This document shows, in pieces, positions 16,324 through 23,986 of a stretch of 64,000 nt of DNA. Position numbers and translations under genes: made by a program. The stretch is from Streptomyces griseus (lineage in GTDB: Bacteria > Actinomycetota > Actinomycetes > Streptomycetales > Streptomycetaceae): the NCBI RefSeq assembly GCF_900460065.1, contig NZ_UAVD01000058.1, positions 1 through 64,000 on the forward strand. The letters are read 5' to 3'. Every line of letters begins with the position of its first letter. The stretch's first letter is position 1. The notes beneath the pieces are model-generated. The model was not told where the DNA came from and made no database searches. It saw only the letters and a program-made list of their open reading frames with translations.

Positions 16324-17346
16324 TCAGCCTTCCTGGAGGGTGGTGAGGCCGTGCGCGATGAAGACGGGGACCAGCTCGCCGATCCGGTCGAAGCCCGCGC
16401 CGACGGTCTGGCCGAGGGTGTAGCGGTAGTGGATGCCCTCCAGGATCACGGCGAGCTTGAACCAGGCGAACGCGGTGTACCAGGAGATGGCGGAGGTGTC
16501 CCGGCCCGAGCGGGCCGCGTAGCGCTCGATCAGCTCGGCGGGGGACGGGTGTCCGGCCGCCCCGCTGGTGGTGGAGACGGGCGACTTCGGCAGACCCAGA
16601 TCGGAGCTGTACATCACCAGCAGACCGAGGTCGGTCAGCGGATCGCCGAGCGTGGACATCTCCCAGTCGAGGACGGCCTTGATCCGGTCGTCGGAGCCGA
16701 GCAGCACGTTGTCCAGGCGGTAGTCGCCGTGGACGACGGTGGGCGCGGGGGAGGACGGCAGTCCGCGGCCGAGGGAGGCGTGCAGCTCGTCGATGCCCGC
16801 CAGGTCGCGGTTGCGGGAGGCGTCCAACTGCTTGCCCCAGCGCCGCAGCTGCCGGTCCAGGAAGCCCTCGGGCCGCCCGAAGTCCCCGAGCCCGGCCGCC
16901 TCCGGGTCCACGGCGTGCAGGTCGACCAGGGTGTCGACGAGCCCGAGGACCGCCGCGCGGGTGCGCTCCGGGCCCAGCGGGGCGAGCTGCTCGGCGGTGC
17001 GGTACGGGGTGCCCTCGACGTACTCCATCACGTAGAACGGGGCGCCCAGCACGCTGTCGTCCTCGCAGAGCAGCAGCGGCTCCGGCACGGGTACGGCGGT
17101 GGGGTGGAGGCCGCTGATCACGCGGTGTTCGCGCGCCATGTCGTGCGCGGTGGCCAGCACATGGCCGAGCGGAGGCCTGCGCACCACCCACTGCCCCGTG
17201 CCGTCGCCGACGACGTACGTCAGGTTCGAGCGACCGCCCTCGATCAGCCGGGCTTCGAGGGGTCCGCTCACCAGCCCGGGCCGCTCGCGGTCGAGGTGGC
17301 CGCGCAGCAGCTCCGGGTCGAGACCTGGTGGGGGGACTGGGCTCAT
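16324..17346 (-). CDS. APH-fold phosphotransferase (ACAD10/11 kinase-domain / LvaA-like)
   Basis: A 340-residue aminoglycoside-phosphotransferase-fold protein. It shows IEGGRSNLTYVV (glycine-rich nucleotide region), VVRRPP with the ATP-binding basic residue, EYVEGTPY (hinge), HGDYRLDNVLL near residue 206 (Brenner motif with catalytic Asp) and VLDWEMSTLGDPLTDLG (metal-binding Asp). This variant is the one fused to an acyl-CoA dehydrogenase in animal ACAD10/ACAD11 and separate in bacterial levulinate catabolism. A 4-hydroxyacyl-CoA kinase role is therefore likelier than antibiotic resistance. The ATG has CGGAGG upstream; the gene leads the operon and has a TetR-type palindrome 53 bases upstream. 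Confidence 0.9.
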   Translation of the reverse strand: MSPVPPPGLDPELLRGHLDRERPGLVSGPLEARLIEGGRSNLTYVVGDGTGQWVVRRPPLGHVLATAHDMAREHRVISGLHPTAVPVPEPLLLCEDDSVLGAPFYVMEYVEGTPYRTAEQLAPLGPERTRAAVLGLVDTLVDLHAVDPEAAGLGDFGRPEGFLDRQLRRWGKQLDASRNRDLAGIDELHASLGRGLPSSPAPTVVHGDYRLDNVLLGSDDRIKAVLDWEMSTLGDPLTDLGLLVMYSSDLGLPKSPVSTTSGAAGHPSPAELIERYAARSGRDTSAISWYTAFAWFKLAVILEGIHYRYTLGQTVGAGFDRIGELVPVFIAHGLTTLQEG

Positions 17347-17398
17347 GGTGCGTACCTCCGGGCGACGGAACGAGGCGACGGGACGATCGGGAACCATG

Positions 17399-17416
17399 AT
17401 GCCGACCAGTCGGTAT
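17399..17416. promoter_or_regulatory. TetR-type operator upstream of kinase/ACAD operon
   Basis: ATGCCGACCAGTCGGTAT is an 18-bp palindrome (ATGCCGAC-CA-GTCGGTAT, one mismatch). Read on the minus strand with its flank it gives ACATACCGAC, identical to the 10 bases at 10172-10181 before the SDR operon. It lies between the divergent starts of the kinase gene (17346) and the glucarate dehydratase gene (17502). Confidence 0.82.
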
Positions 17417-17489
17417 GTCGTCCAGTGCCCTCCGGTGATCCGGTGGTGCGGAAGGCGTCCTGACCCTGGCGGCGGAACGCATCCCTGAA

Positions 17490-17495
17490 TAGAGT
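17490..17495 (+). promoter_or_regulatory. -10 element of a leaderless transcript
   Basis: TAGAGT (TAnnnT) ends 6 bases before the ATG at 17502, and no ribosome site is present between them. This suggests a leaderless mRNA for the glucarate dehydratase gene. Confidence 0.5.
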
Positions 17496-17501
17496 TCACG
17501 T

Positions 17502-18797
17502 ATGAATACAGATGATCTGGTGATCGAAGAGGTCCGGCTCACCCCGATCCTCGTCTCCGACCCGCCCCTGCTGAACACCCAGGGCGTCCACCAGCCGTAC
17601 ACCCCCCGCCTGATCGTGGAGGTCGTCACGCGAGGCGGGGCGAGCGGCGTGGGGGAGACGTACGGCGACGGCGCCTACCTGGAGCCCGCACGCTCCCTCG
17701 CCGAGGCGCTCCCCGGTCGGTCGGTCACGGATCTGAACGGGCTGTTCGCGCTGGCCGAGGAGGTGTGCGGCGACCCGCACACCGCCGACGGCCACCGGGT
17801 CGACGCCGGAGGGTTGCGCGGAGTCAGGAACGCGGAGAAGATCCGGCTCTCGGCCGTCTCCGCCTTCGAGGTCGCCTGCCTGGACGCCCTCGGCAGGGCG
17901 CGGGGCCTGCCGGTCCACGCCCTGCTCGGCGGGAAGGTCCGCGACACCGTCGAGTACAGCGCGTACCTCTTCTACCGCTGGGCCGCCCACCCCGGCGCGG
18001 GCGAGGCCGACGACTGGGGGGCCGCGCTCGACCCGGCCGGCGTCGTCGCCCAGGCCCGGCGCTTCGCCGACGCCCACGGCTTCGGTTCGTTCAAGCTCAA
18101 GGGCGGCGTCTTCGAGCCCGACCGGGAGATCGCCGCGATCCGCGCGCTGGCCGAGGCGTTCCCCGGCCGCCCGCTGCGCCTGGACCCGAACGGCGCCTGG
18201 TCCGTCCCCACCTCGCTGTACGTCGCCGGGCAGCTGAAGGGCGTCCTCGAATATCTGGAGGACCCCACCGGCGGCACGGAGGGCATGGCCGCCGTCTCGG
18301 CCGGAACCGACGTCCCGCTCGCCACGAACATGTGCGTCACCACCCTCGCCGAGGTGCCCGAGGCCTTCGCCCGCGACGCCGTCCAGATCGTGCTGAGCGA
18401 CCACCACTACTGGGGCGGACTGCACCGCACCCGGGAACTGGCGGGCATCTGCCGCACGTTCGGTGTCGGACTCTCCATGCACTCCAACACCCACCTCGGC
18501 ATCAGCCTGGCCGCGATGACCCATGTCGCCGCCACGGTGCCCGACCTCGCGTACGCCTGCGACAGCCACTACCCCTGGCAGACCGAGGACGTCATCACCG
18601 AGCGCCACACCTTCGCCGACGGCCGGCTGACCGTCTCCGACGCCCCCGGCCTCGGCGTCGAGCTGGACCGCGAGCGGCTCGCCGCCCTGCACCGGCGCTG
18701 GCTGGAGGACGACGGAACCCACCGGGAGCGCGACGACGCGGCGGCGATGCGCGCCGCCGACCCGGCGTGGCCGACGCCGAAGGTCCCGCGCTGGTGA
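17502..18797 (+). CDS. gudD: Glucarate dehydratase-type enolase superfamily enzyme
   Basis: A 431-residue enolase-superfamily protein. It has FKLKGGVFEPDRE (K-x-K catalytic lysine region, ~200), LRLDPNGAWS (first metal Asp), EDPTGGTEGM (metal Glu), ATNMCVTTLAEV (third metal ligand region, Asn as in GlucD), SDHHYWGG (catalytic Asp/His) and MHSNTHLGISLAAMTH. These fit D-glucarate/L-idarate dehydratase, which forms 5-keto-4-deoxyglucarate. A catabolic partner (KDG aldolase) is not in the window. It is divergent from the kinase/ACAD operon, sharing the 17399 operator-like site in the intervening space; whether it is controlled by it is open. Confidence 0.9.
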   Translation: MNTDDLVIEEVRLTPILVSDPPLLNTQGVHQPYTPRLIVEVVTRGGASGVGETYGDGAYLEPARSLAEALPGRSVTDLNGLFALAEEVCGDPHTADGHRVDAGGLRGVRNAEKIRLSAVSAFEVACLDALGRARGLPVHALLGGKVRDTVEYSAYLFYRWAAHPGAGEADDWGAALDPAGVVAQARRFADAHGFGSFKLKGGVFEPDREIAAIRALAEAFPGRPLRLDPNGAWSVPTSLYVAGQLKGVLEYLEDPTGGTEGMAAVSAGTDVPLATNMCVTTLAEVPEAFARDAVQIVLSDHHYWGGLHRTRELAGICRTFGVGLSMHSNTHLGISLAAMTHVAATVPDLAYACDSHYPWQTEDVITERHTFADGRLTVSDAPGLGVELDRERLAALHRRWLEDDGTHRERDDAAAMRAADPAWPTPKVPRW

Positions 18798-18884
18798 GAT
18801 CCGGCGCCCCGCGCCGGTGGGAGGGGCGGCCCCCGGCCGTCCCCCTGAGTTGCGGCGGCCCCGCCCCGCACGGAAGGTCGAGGG

Positions 18885-19820
18885 ATGAAGGCGATCAGCT
18901 ACAGCGCGTACGGTTCCGCCGACGTCATGGAGTACGGCGAGCGGCCCGACCCCAAGGTCGGCCCCGACACGGTCCTGGTGAAGGTACGGGCCGCCGCCGT
19001 CAACCCGGTCGACTGGAAGGCCCGCGAGGGCTTTCTCCAAAGCGGCCTCGAAGCCGTCTTCCCGGTGATCCCCGGCTGGGACGTCTCCGGGGTCGTCGTG
19101 CAACCGGGCGTCGCCGTGGACGAGTTCGCGGTGGGCGACGAGGTCATCGGCTACGTGCGCGAGGACTTCCTCTCGCGCGGTACGTTCGCCGAGTACGTCG
19201 CCGCCCCCGTGCGCACCCTCGCCCGCAAGCCGCTGAGCCTGAGCTTCGAGGAGGCCGCGGGGCTGCCGCTGGCCGGGCTGACCGCCTACCAGGTGCTGCA
19301 CCGCACCCTGAAGATCCGCGAGGGCGACACCGTCCTGGTCCACGCGGCGGCCGGTGGCGTCGGATCGCTCGCCGTCCAGATCGCCCGGCACACCGGCTGC
19401 CGGGTGGTCGGCACCGCGAGCGCCCGCAACCACGAGCACCTGCGCAGCCTGGGCGCGGAGCCCGTGGAGTACGGCGACGGCCTCGTCGACCGGTTGCGGG
19501 CCCTGGTCCCGGACGGCTTCGACGCCTCCTTCGACACGGTGGGCGGCGACGCCCTGCGGGCCTCGGCCGACACCCTCGCGCCGGGTGGCCGGCTCGCCTC
19601 CATCGCGGACGGCGAGGTCTTCTCCTACGGTGGCCGCTACGCCTTCGTGCGCCCCGACGCCGACGACCTGGCCCGGGTCGCCGAACTGGCCGAACGGGGC
19701 ATCGTCACCGTCCACGTGGACCGGGTGTTCCCGCTGGAGCGGGCCGCCGACGCCTACCGGCTCAACGAGGAGGGGCGCACCCGCGGCAAGATCGTCGTGA
19801 CGGTGGACTGGGACGGCTGA
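18885..19820 (+). CDS. NADP-dependent quinone-oxidoreductase-like enzyme (zinc-free MDR)
   Basis: A 311-residue medium-chain reductase without the zinc-binding Cys/His set. It has AVNPVDWKAREG near residue 37, PGWDVSGVV, GNDFV-type region VGDEVIGYV, LPLAGLTAYQVL, and the nucleotide loop VLVHAAAGGVGSLAVQIA near residue 148. These match the NADPH:quinone reductase/2-alkenal reductase group. GGAAGG precedes the ATG. It stands alone 87 bases after glucarate dehydratase, so co-transcription is possible. Physiological substrate unknown. Confidence 0.9.
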   Translation: MKAISYSAYGSADVMEYGERPDPKVGPDTVLVKVRAAAVNPVDWKAREGFLQSGLEAVFPVIPGWDVSGVVVQPGVAVDEFAVGDEVIGYVREDFLSRGTFAEYVAAPVRTLARKPLSLSFEEAAGLPLAGLTAYQVLHRTLKIREGDTVLVHAAAGGVGSLAVQIARHTGCRVVGTASARNHEHLRSLGAEPVEYGDGLVDRLRALVPDGFDASFDTVGGDALRASADTLAPGGRLASIADGEVFSYGGRYAFVRPDADDLARVAELAERGIVTVHVDRVFPLERAADAYRLNEEGRTRGKIVVTVDWDG

Positions 19821-19938
19821 GGAGCCCGCCGGAGCGGGCCCGGGAGCGGGCGTCCGGCCGCGCTCCCGGAACGGCGCCTGCCCCCGCGTCCTTGCCGGGC
19901 CCCGGGACGGGCCGGCGCCCGCGTCCGGCGCGGCTCCC

Positions 19939-20030
19939 GGCACAGGCCCGACCGCGCTCCCGGGACGGGCCCGACCGCGCTCCGGGCACAGGCCCGACCG
20001 CGCTCCCGGGACGGGCCCGTACCCGCGTCC
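19939..20030. repeat. Four tandem 23-bp units between convergent genes
   Basis: Units at 19939-19961, 19962-19984, 19985-20007 and 20008-20030. Units 1 and 3 are identical (GGCACAGGCCCGACCGCGCT then CCC), unit 2 differs at a few bases (starts GGGACGGG) and unit 4 is degenerate, giving a 46-bp higher-order pattern. Related sequence extends upstream to about 19845. The length is not a multiple of three and no gene is present. It separates the convergent oxidoreductase and DUF202 genes. Confidence 0.85.
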
Positions 20031-20043
20031 GGCAGCCCGGCCC

Positions 20044-20358
20044 TCAGAACAGCATCGCCGCCGCGAACACCGCCAGCGCCACCGTGCACAGCGTCGCCGC
20101 CAGCGCTCCGCGCGGGGCGAGCGGCTCCGGCCGCGCCGCCTCCATCCGCAGCATCCGGCGGTGGGCCACCACCAGGAACCCCAGCCAGGCCGCCGCGCTC
20201 AGCGCCACCGCGATGAGCGCGGCCGGAGTCACCCCGCCGTGCAGCGCCTGCCGCACCGCGAGCAGCGCGACGACCGTGGCCGACAGCGTCGTGCGCCGCC
20301 AGGCCAGCCGCGTCCGCTCGGGCTGCAGCCCGGGATCCCGGCTCGCCGCCGCCGTCAC
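20044..20358 (-). CDS. DUF202-family small membrane protein
   Basis: A 104-residue protein beginning GTG, with LQPERTRLAWRRTTLSATVVALL, the DUF202 signature (an ER-TxLAWxRT-type motif) leading into the first of about three hydrophobic helices. DUF202 proteins are uncharacterised membrane proteins. The start GTG overlaps the stop of the upstream DUF202/YidH gene by 4 bases (GTGA), so the two are translated together and probably act as a hetero-oligomer. Confidence 0.85.
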   Translation of the reverse strand: MTAAASRDPGLQPERTRLAWRRTTLSATVVALLAVRQALHGGVTPAALIAVALSAAAWLGFLVVAHRRMLRMEAARPEPLAPRGALAATLCTVALAVFAAAMLF

Positions 20359-20750
20359 ACGCCCTCCCAGCCGAAGACCACGACCACCACCATCGCCACG
20401 GCGACGACGGCGACGACCAGACTCAGCAGGGTCGGGAACCGGGAGACCGGCAGGTCCTCGCCCCGCCGCATCGCCCGCTCGCACCGCACCCAGTGGTTGA
20501 CCGCCCGCAGCGCGCAGAGCACCCCGGCGGCCAGCAGCCCGAGCGCGAGCCCGGCCCGCACGCCCCACACCAGCTCCGGCAGGAACTGGTCGACGGCGAA
20601 GCCTCCGCCGATCAGCGCCAGGGCCGTCCGGATCCAGGCGAGGAACGTCCGCTCGTTGGCCAGCGAGAACCGGTAGTCGGGGGTGTCCCCCTCGTCCCGG
20701 ATCCGCTGCGGCGCGAACCACAGCCTTACGCTCTGCACGATCCTGTCCAC
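20355..20750 (-). CDS. YidH/DUF202-family membrane protein
   Basis: A 131-residue protein with YRFSLANERTFLAWIRTALALIGGGFAV near residues 26-53, the DUF202 hallmark, followed by two more helices (residues ~63-83 and ~105-128). It is of YidH type. The ATG at 20750 is used; the first 25 residues include WFAPQRIRDEGDTPD, commonly seen in this family. It overlaps the second DUF202 gene by 4 bases. Function unknown. Confidence 0.9.
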   Translation of the reverse strand: MDRIVQSVRLWFAPQRIRDEGDTPDYRFSLANERTFLAWIRTALALIGGGFAVDQFLPELVWGVRAGLALGLLAAGVLCALRAVNHWVRCERAMRRGEDLPVSRFPTLLSLVVAVVAVAMVVVVVFGWEGV

Positions 20751-20857
20751 ACCTGGAACCCTAGAGGCTGCTCACCGATCAGGCCTGGTCAGCCCCGGTC
20801 GGTCCCAGTCGGCTCCGGTCAGTCGCGGTCGGACCTGTTCGGGGAAGGCGGAGCCCG

Positions 20858-21376
20858 TCATCCCGCCCGGAACTCCCGCAGCCGCCGGTACGCCTCCGCC
20901 CCGTCGGGCACCCAGGGCCACTCGTCCAGCCGCCGCTCCAGCTCCGCGTCGTCCAGGAACGCGTGCCAGGCGACCTCCTCCACCTGCGGGGAGACCGGCA
21001 GCTCGCACCGCACCCGGTAGACCGCCGACCACCAGGTGTGCCCCGCGTCGGCGTACAGGAACCGGAACAGCGGCTCGGGCCGCGGCAGCCCCGAGACCCC
21101 CAGCTCCTCCTCCGCCTCGCGCAGCGCCGCCTCGTCGTACGACTCGCCCGCGCCCACCACCCCGCCGACGAACATGTCGTAGTGCGAGGGGAAGACCAGC
21201 TTCGTGGGCGTACGCCGATGGACGAACACCCGTCCCCGCGCGTCCCGCGCCTCGATGAACACACAGCGGTGCCGCAGTCTCCGCGCGGTCGCCTCGCCGC
21301 GCGTGGCCTGACCGACGACCTCGTCGTTCTCGTCGACGATGTCCAGAATCTCCTCGGAGGGCGTCATGCGTCCCAT
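20858..21376 (-). CDS. NUDIX hydrolase
   Basis: A 172-residue NUDIX protein. The full Nudix box G-x5-E-x7-REUxEExGU is present as GAGE...REAEEELGV around residues 75-95, coordinating Mg2+ for hydrolysis of nucleoside diphosphate-X compounds. The N-terminal ILDIVDENDEVVGQATRGEA and HRCVFIEARDARGRVFVHRR resemble the YfcD/IPP-isomerase-like branch, so an IPP isomerase-like or dinucleotide substrate is possible. It is divergent from the FAD-binding dehydrogenase gene. ATG at 21376 or 21367 may be used. Confidence 0.92.
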   Translation of the reverse strand: MGRMTPSEEILDIVDENDEVVGQATRGEATARRLRHRCVFIEARDARGRVFVHRRTPTKLVFPSHYDMFVGGVVGAGESYDEAALREAEEELGVSGLPRPEPLFRFLYADAGHTWWSAVYRVRCELPVSPQVEEVAWHAFLDDAELERRLDEWPWVPDGAEAYRRLREFRAG

Positions 21377-21394
21377 CCAACAGCAGCCGGACGG

Positions 21395-21439
21395 TTGACG
21401 TGGCCCCGGCGGTTACCCAAGATCTGACGCACGGGTAAC
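21395..21439 (+). promoter_or_regulatory. Promoter with spanning inverted repeat before FAD-binding dehydrogenase
   Basis: TTGACG (21395-21400), a 17-base spacer and CAAGAT (21418-21423) form a sigma-70-like promoter. A 7-bp inverted repeat GTTACCC (21412-21418) and GGGTAAC (21433-21439) flanks the presumed start site with arm centres 21 bp apart, i.e. two helical turns. Confidence 0.5.
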
Positions 21440-21518
21440 TTGAACGTTTCTCCGCATGGCCCCGAACGGTCCCGAACGGCCCCGCCCGCCTCCGAGCCAC
21501 CCCGACAGGATGGAACCC

Positions 21519-23177
21519 ATGGCCTACGACGCCGATGTGATCGTGATCGGGGCAGGACTCGCCGGGCTCGTGGCCACCGCCGAACTGGTCGACGCCGGAC
21601 GTTCCGTGATCCTCCTCGACCAGGAGCCCGAGCAGTCCGTCGGCGGCCAGGCGCACTGGTCCTTCGGCGGCCTCTTCCTCGTGGACTCGCCCGAACAGCG
21701 CCGGCTGCGGATCAGGGACAGCCGGGAGCTGGCCCTCCAGGACTGGTACGGCACGGCGGGCTTCGACCGGGAGACCGAGGACCGCTGGCCGCGGAAGTGG
21801 GCCGAGGCCTACGTCGACTTCGCCGCCGGCGAGAAGCGCTCCTGGCTGCACCAGCAGGGGCTGCGCATCTTCCCGGTCGTCGGCTGGGCGGAGCGCGGCG
21901 GCTACGACGCGACGGGCCACGGCAACTCCGTGCCCCGCTTCCACATCACCTGGGGCACCGGCCCCGGCGTCGTCGCCCCCTTCGAACGACGGGTCCGCGA
22001 GGGCGTCGCCAAGGGGCTCGTCCACCTGCGGTTCCGCCACCGCGTCACCGGACTCTCCCGCACCGCCGGGGCGCTCGACACGGTCACCGGCGAGGTGCTG
22101 GAGCCGAGCGCGGCCGAGCGCGGCACCGCGAGCAGCCGGGAGGTCGCCGGAGCCTTCGAGCTGAAGGCCCAGGCGGTGATCGTCACCTCCGGCGGCATCG
22201 GCGGCAACCACGACCTGGTCCGCGCCCAGTGGCCCGAGCGGCTGGGCACCCCGCCCGAGAAGATGCTGTCCGGGGTGCCCGCGCACGTCGACGGACTGAT
22301 GCTCGGCATCGCCGAGAAGGCGGGCGCGCACCACATCAACCGCGACCGGATGTGGCACTACACCGAGGGCATCGAGAACTGGAACCCGATCTGGGCCGAG
22401 CACGGCATCCGGATCCTGCCCGGTCCCTCGTCCCTCTGGCTCGACGCGCGCGGCCGGCGGCTGCCGGTCCCGCTCTTTCCCGGCTTCGACACGCTCGGCA
22501 CCCTCGAACACATCATGGGCTCCGGGCACGGCTACACCTGGTTCGTGCTCAACCAGCGCATCATCGGCAAGGAGTTCGCCCTCTCCGGCTCCGAGCAGAA
22601 CCCGGACCTGACCGGCAAGTCCGTCCGCGACGTGATCGGCCGGGCCCGCGCGGACGTGCCCGCACCGGTCAAGGCGTTCATGGACCACGGCGCCGACTTC
22701 GTCGTGGAGCGGGACCTCGACGCGCTCGTCCGGGGCATGAACGCGGTGACGGGCGACGGCCTGATCGACGCGGCCGACCTGCGCCGCGAGATCACCGCCC
22801 GCGACCGGGAGATCGCCAACCCCTTCACCAAGGACCTCCAGGTCACCGCCATCCACGGAGCCCGTGCCTACCTGGGCGACCGGCTCATCCGCACCGCGAA
22901 GCCGCACCGGATCCTGGACCCGGCGGCGGGCCCGCTGATCGCCGTCCGCCTCAACATCCTCACCCGCAAGTCCCTGGGCGGCCTGGAGACGGACCTGTCC
23001 TCCCGCGTGCTGACCGCCGAGGGCACCCCGCTCCCCGGCCTGTACGCGGCGGGCGAGGCCGCGGGCTTCGGCGGCGGCGGAGTCCACGGCTACCGCTCCC
23101 TGGAGGGCACGTTCCTGGGCGGCTGCATCTTCTCCGGCCGGGCGGCGGGCCGGGCGGCGGCGGAAGCGGTCGCCTGA
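21519..23177 (+). CDS. FAD-binding dehydrogenase (KstD/fumarate reductase flavoprotein-like)
   Basis: A 552-residue flavoprotein. The N-terminus has the FAD fold DVIVIGAGLAGLVATAELVDAG and QSVGGQAHWSFGGLF; the C-terminal GLYAAGEAAGFGGGGVHGYRSLEGTFLGGCIFSGRAAG closes the FAD site. It belongs to the FAD_binding_2 group with 3-ketosteroid-delta1-dehydrogenases and is usually annotated only as FAD-binding dehydrogenase. The ATG at 21519 is preferred over 21510 because AGGA sits 8 bases before it. Substrate unknown; no steroid genes are nearby. Confidence 0.88.
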   Translation: MAYDADVIVIGAGLAGLVATAELVDAGRSVILLDQEPEQSVGGQAHWSFGGLFLVDSPEQRRLRIRDSRELALQDWYGTAGFDRETEDRWPRKWAEAYVDFAAGEKRSWLHQQGLRIFPVVGWAERGGYDATGHGNSVPRFHITWGTGPGVVAPFERRVREGVAKGLVHLRFRHRVTGLSRTAGALDTVTGEVLEPSAAERGTASSREVAGAFELKAQAVIVTSGGIGGNHDLVRAQWPERLGTPPEKMLSGVPAHVDGLMLGIAEKAGAHHINRDRMWHYTEGIENWNPIWAEHGIRILPGPSSLWLDARGRRLPVPLFPGFDTLGTLEHIMGSGHGYTWFVLNQRIIGKEFALSGSEQNPDLTGKSVRDVIGRARADVPAPVKAFMDHGADFVVERDLDALVRGMNAVTGDGLIDAADLRREITARDREIANPFTKDLQVTAIHGARAYLGDRLIRTAKPHRILDPAAGPLIAVRLNILTRKSLGGLETDLSSRVLTAEGTPLPGLYAAGEAAGFGGGGVHGYRSLEGTFLGGCIFSGRAAGRAAAEAVA

Positions 23178-23202
23178 GCGCGGGCCGAGCCCGTCCGGCC
23201 AC

Positions 23203-23304
23203 GGCGGGCCGGGCCCGCGATCCAAGCCCCCGGGTCGTGGCGGGCCGGGTCCGCGACTCAAGCCCCTCCGGCGATCGAGGAGCGGGGGCCGGGGCGGAGC
23301 CCCG
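23203..23304. repeat. Streptomyces-type intergenic repeat block
   Basis: A 28-base segment at 23203-23230 is repeated at 23239-23266 with three differences (each ends CAAGCCCC). The second copy runs into a segment at 23257-23304 with CTCCGGCGATCGAGGAGCGG and then CGGGGC-GGA-GCCCCG, a short hairpin at 23290-23304. I recall this last segment as an abundant dispersed intergenic repeat in Streptomyces genomes. It may also act as terminator for the flavoprotein gene. Confidence 0.7.
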
Positions 23305-23357
23305 CGGGTCACCCGGCCGAAGGCCCGCCCTCACCCGCCGACGAACCGAACCCCCGC

Positions 23358-23783
23358 TCACCCCAGCCGCTCGACCACCCGGAACCGCTCCGCGACGATC
23401 AGCGTCGCGTCGTCCACCGTGAACCCCGGGTCGCCCAGCGCCTCCCGCATCTCCTCGCTGTGCCAGAACCGCTCGTGCCCCGCCCGCCATTCGGCCACCG
23501 ACCGATAGCCCTCGCCCTCGTCGAGCACGTGCTGGAGATCCACCTCCCCCAGGGGCAGCACCCGTACCTCGATCAGCTCCAGCACTGCCACCTCCCGTCC
23601 TTCCGAGTCGATCAGCGCGGACCGTTCGCCCACGGGGGGAAGCTCCTCCTGCTCCCGTTCGTACTCGGCCAACAGCCCGGAGGTGGACACCTTTTCGCCG
23701 GAGAGGACCGCCGCCACCAACTGGTCGCGCAACGGCCCGGGAAAGGCGAGGAGGAAGGGGCTGAGGGGTTCGCGAGGTTCCAT
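23358..23783 (-). CDS. ASCH domain protein
   Basis: A 141-residue protein with the ASCH beta-barrel pattern: GEKVSTSGLLAEYE near residue 28, GERSALIDSEGREVAVLELIEVRVLPLGEVD, and AEWRAGHERFWHSEE. ASCH domains are PUA-related and are thought to bind RNA or, in YqfB, act as amidohydrolases on N4-acetylcytidine. It is encoded alone, convergent with the flavoprotein gene, and its role in Streptomyces is unknown. Confidence 0.85.
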   Translation of the reverse strand: MEPREPLSPFLLAFPGPLRDQLVAAVLSGEKVSTSGLLAEYEREQEELPPVGERSALIDSEGREVAVLELIEVRVLPLGEVDLQHVLDEGEGYRSVAEWRAGHERFWHSEEMREALGDPGFTVDDATLIVAERFRVVERLG

Positions 23784-23986
23784 GTCCTCAGTGTGTCAGG
23801 CGCCACTCCGCACCCGCCGACCCCGCCGCACGCTGTGCGAACGCCTCGCCCGACAGGCTGCGATCCAGCCAAGTAGCCTAAAAGTGAACGGAGTTGACAT
23901 AGGGCGCCCCTTGACGGGGGGTACGGCCTACCGCTTTGCTGTGCGCGATCATCCGCTCGCACACCGCATCGAAAGAAGCCCGCGGC

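Noticed and set aside
16324..17346. Aminoglycoside resistance gene
   Set aside because: The APH fold alone is not evidence for resistance. The pairing with an ACAD of the ACAD10/11 type points to acyl-CoA metabolism.
15145..17463. 772-codon plus-strand frame across the kinase/ACAD operon
   Set aside because: Antisense shadow with Arg/His/Gly-rich composition and no motif.
19841..20043. CRISPR array
   Set aside because: The 23-bp units are directly adjacent without unique spacers and no cas genes are present.
20760..20857. Degenerate CGGTC-type repeats after the DUF202 genes
   Set aside because: Short GC-rich imperfect repeats (for example CCGGTCGGTCCCAGTCGG) without consistent period; taken as low-complexity sequence.
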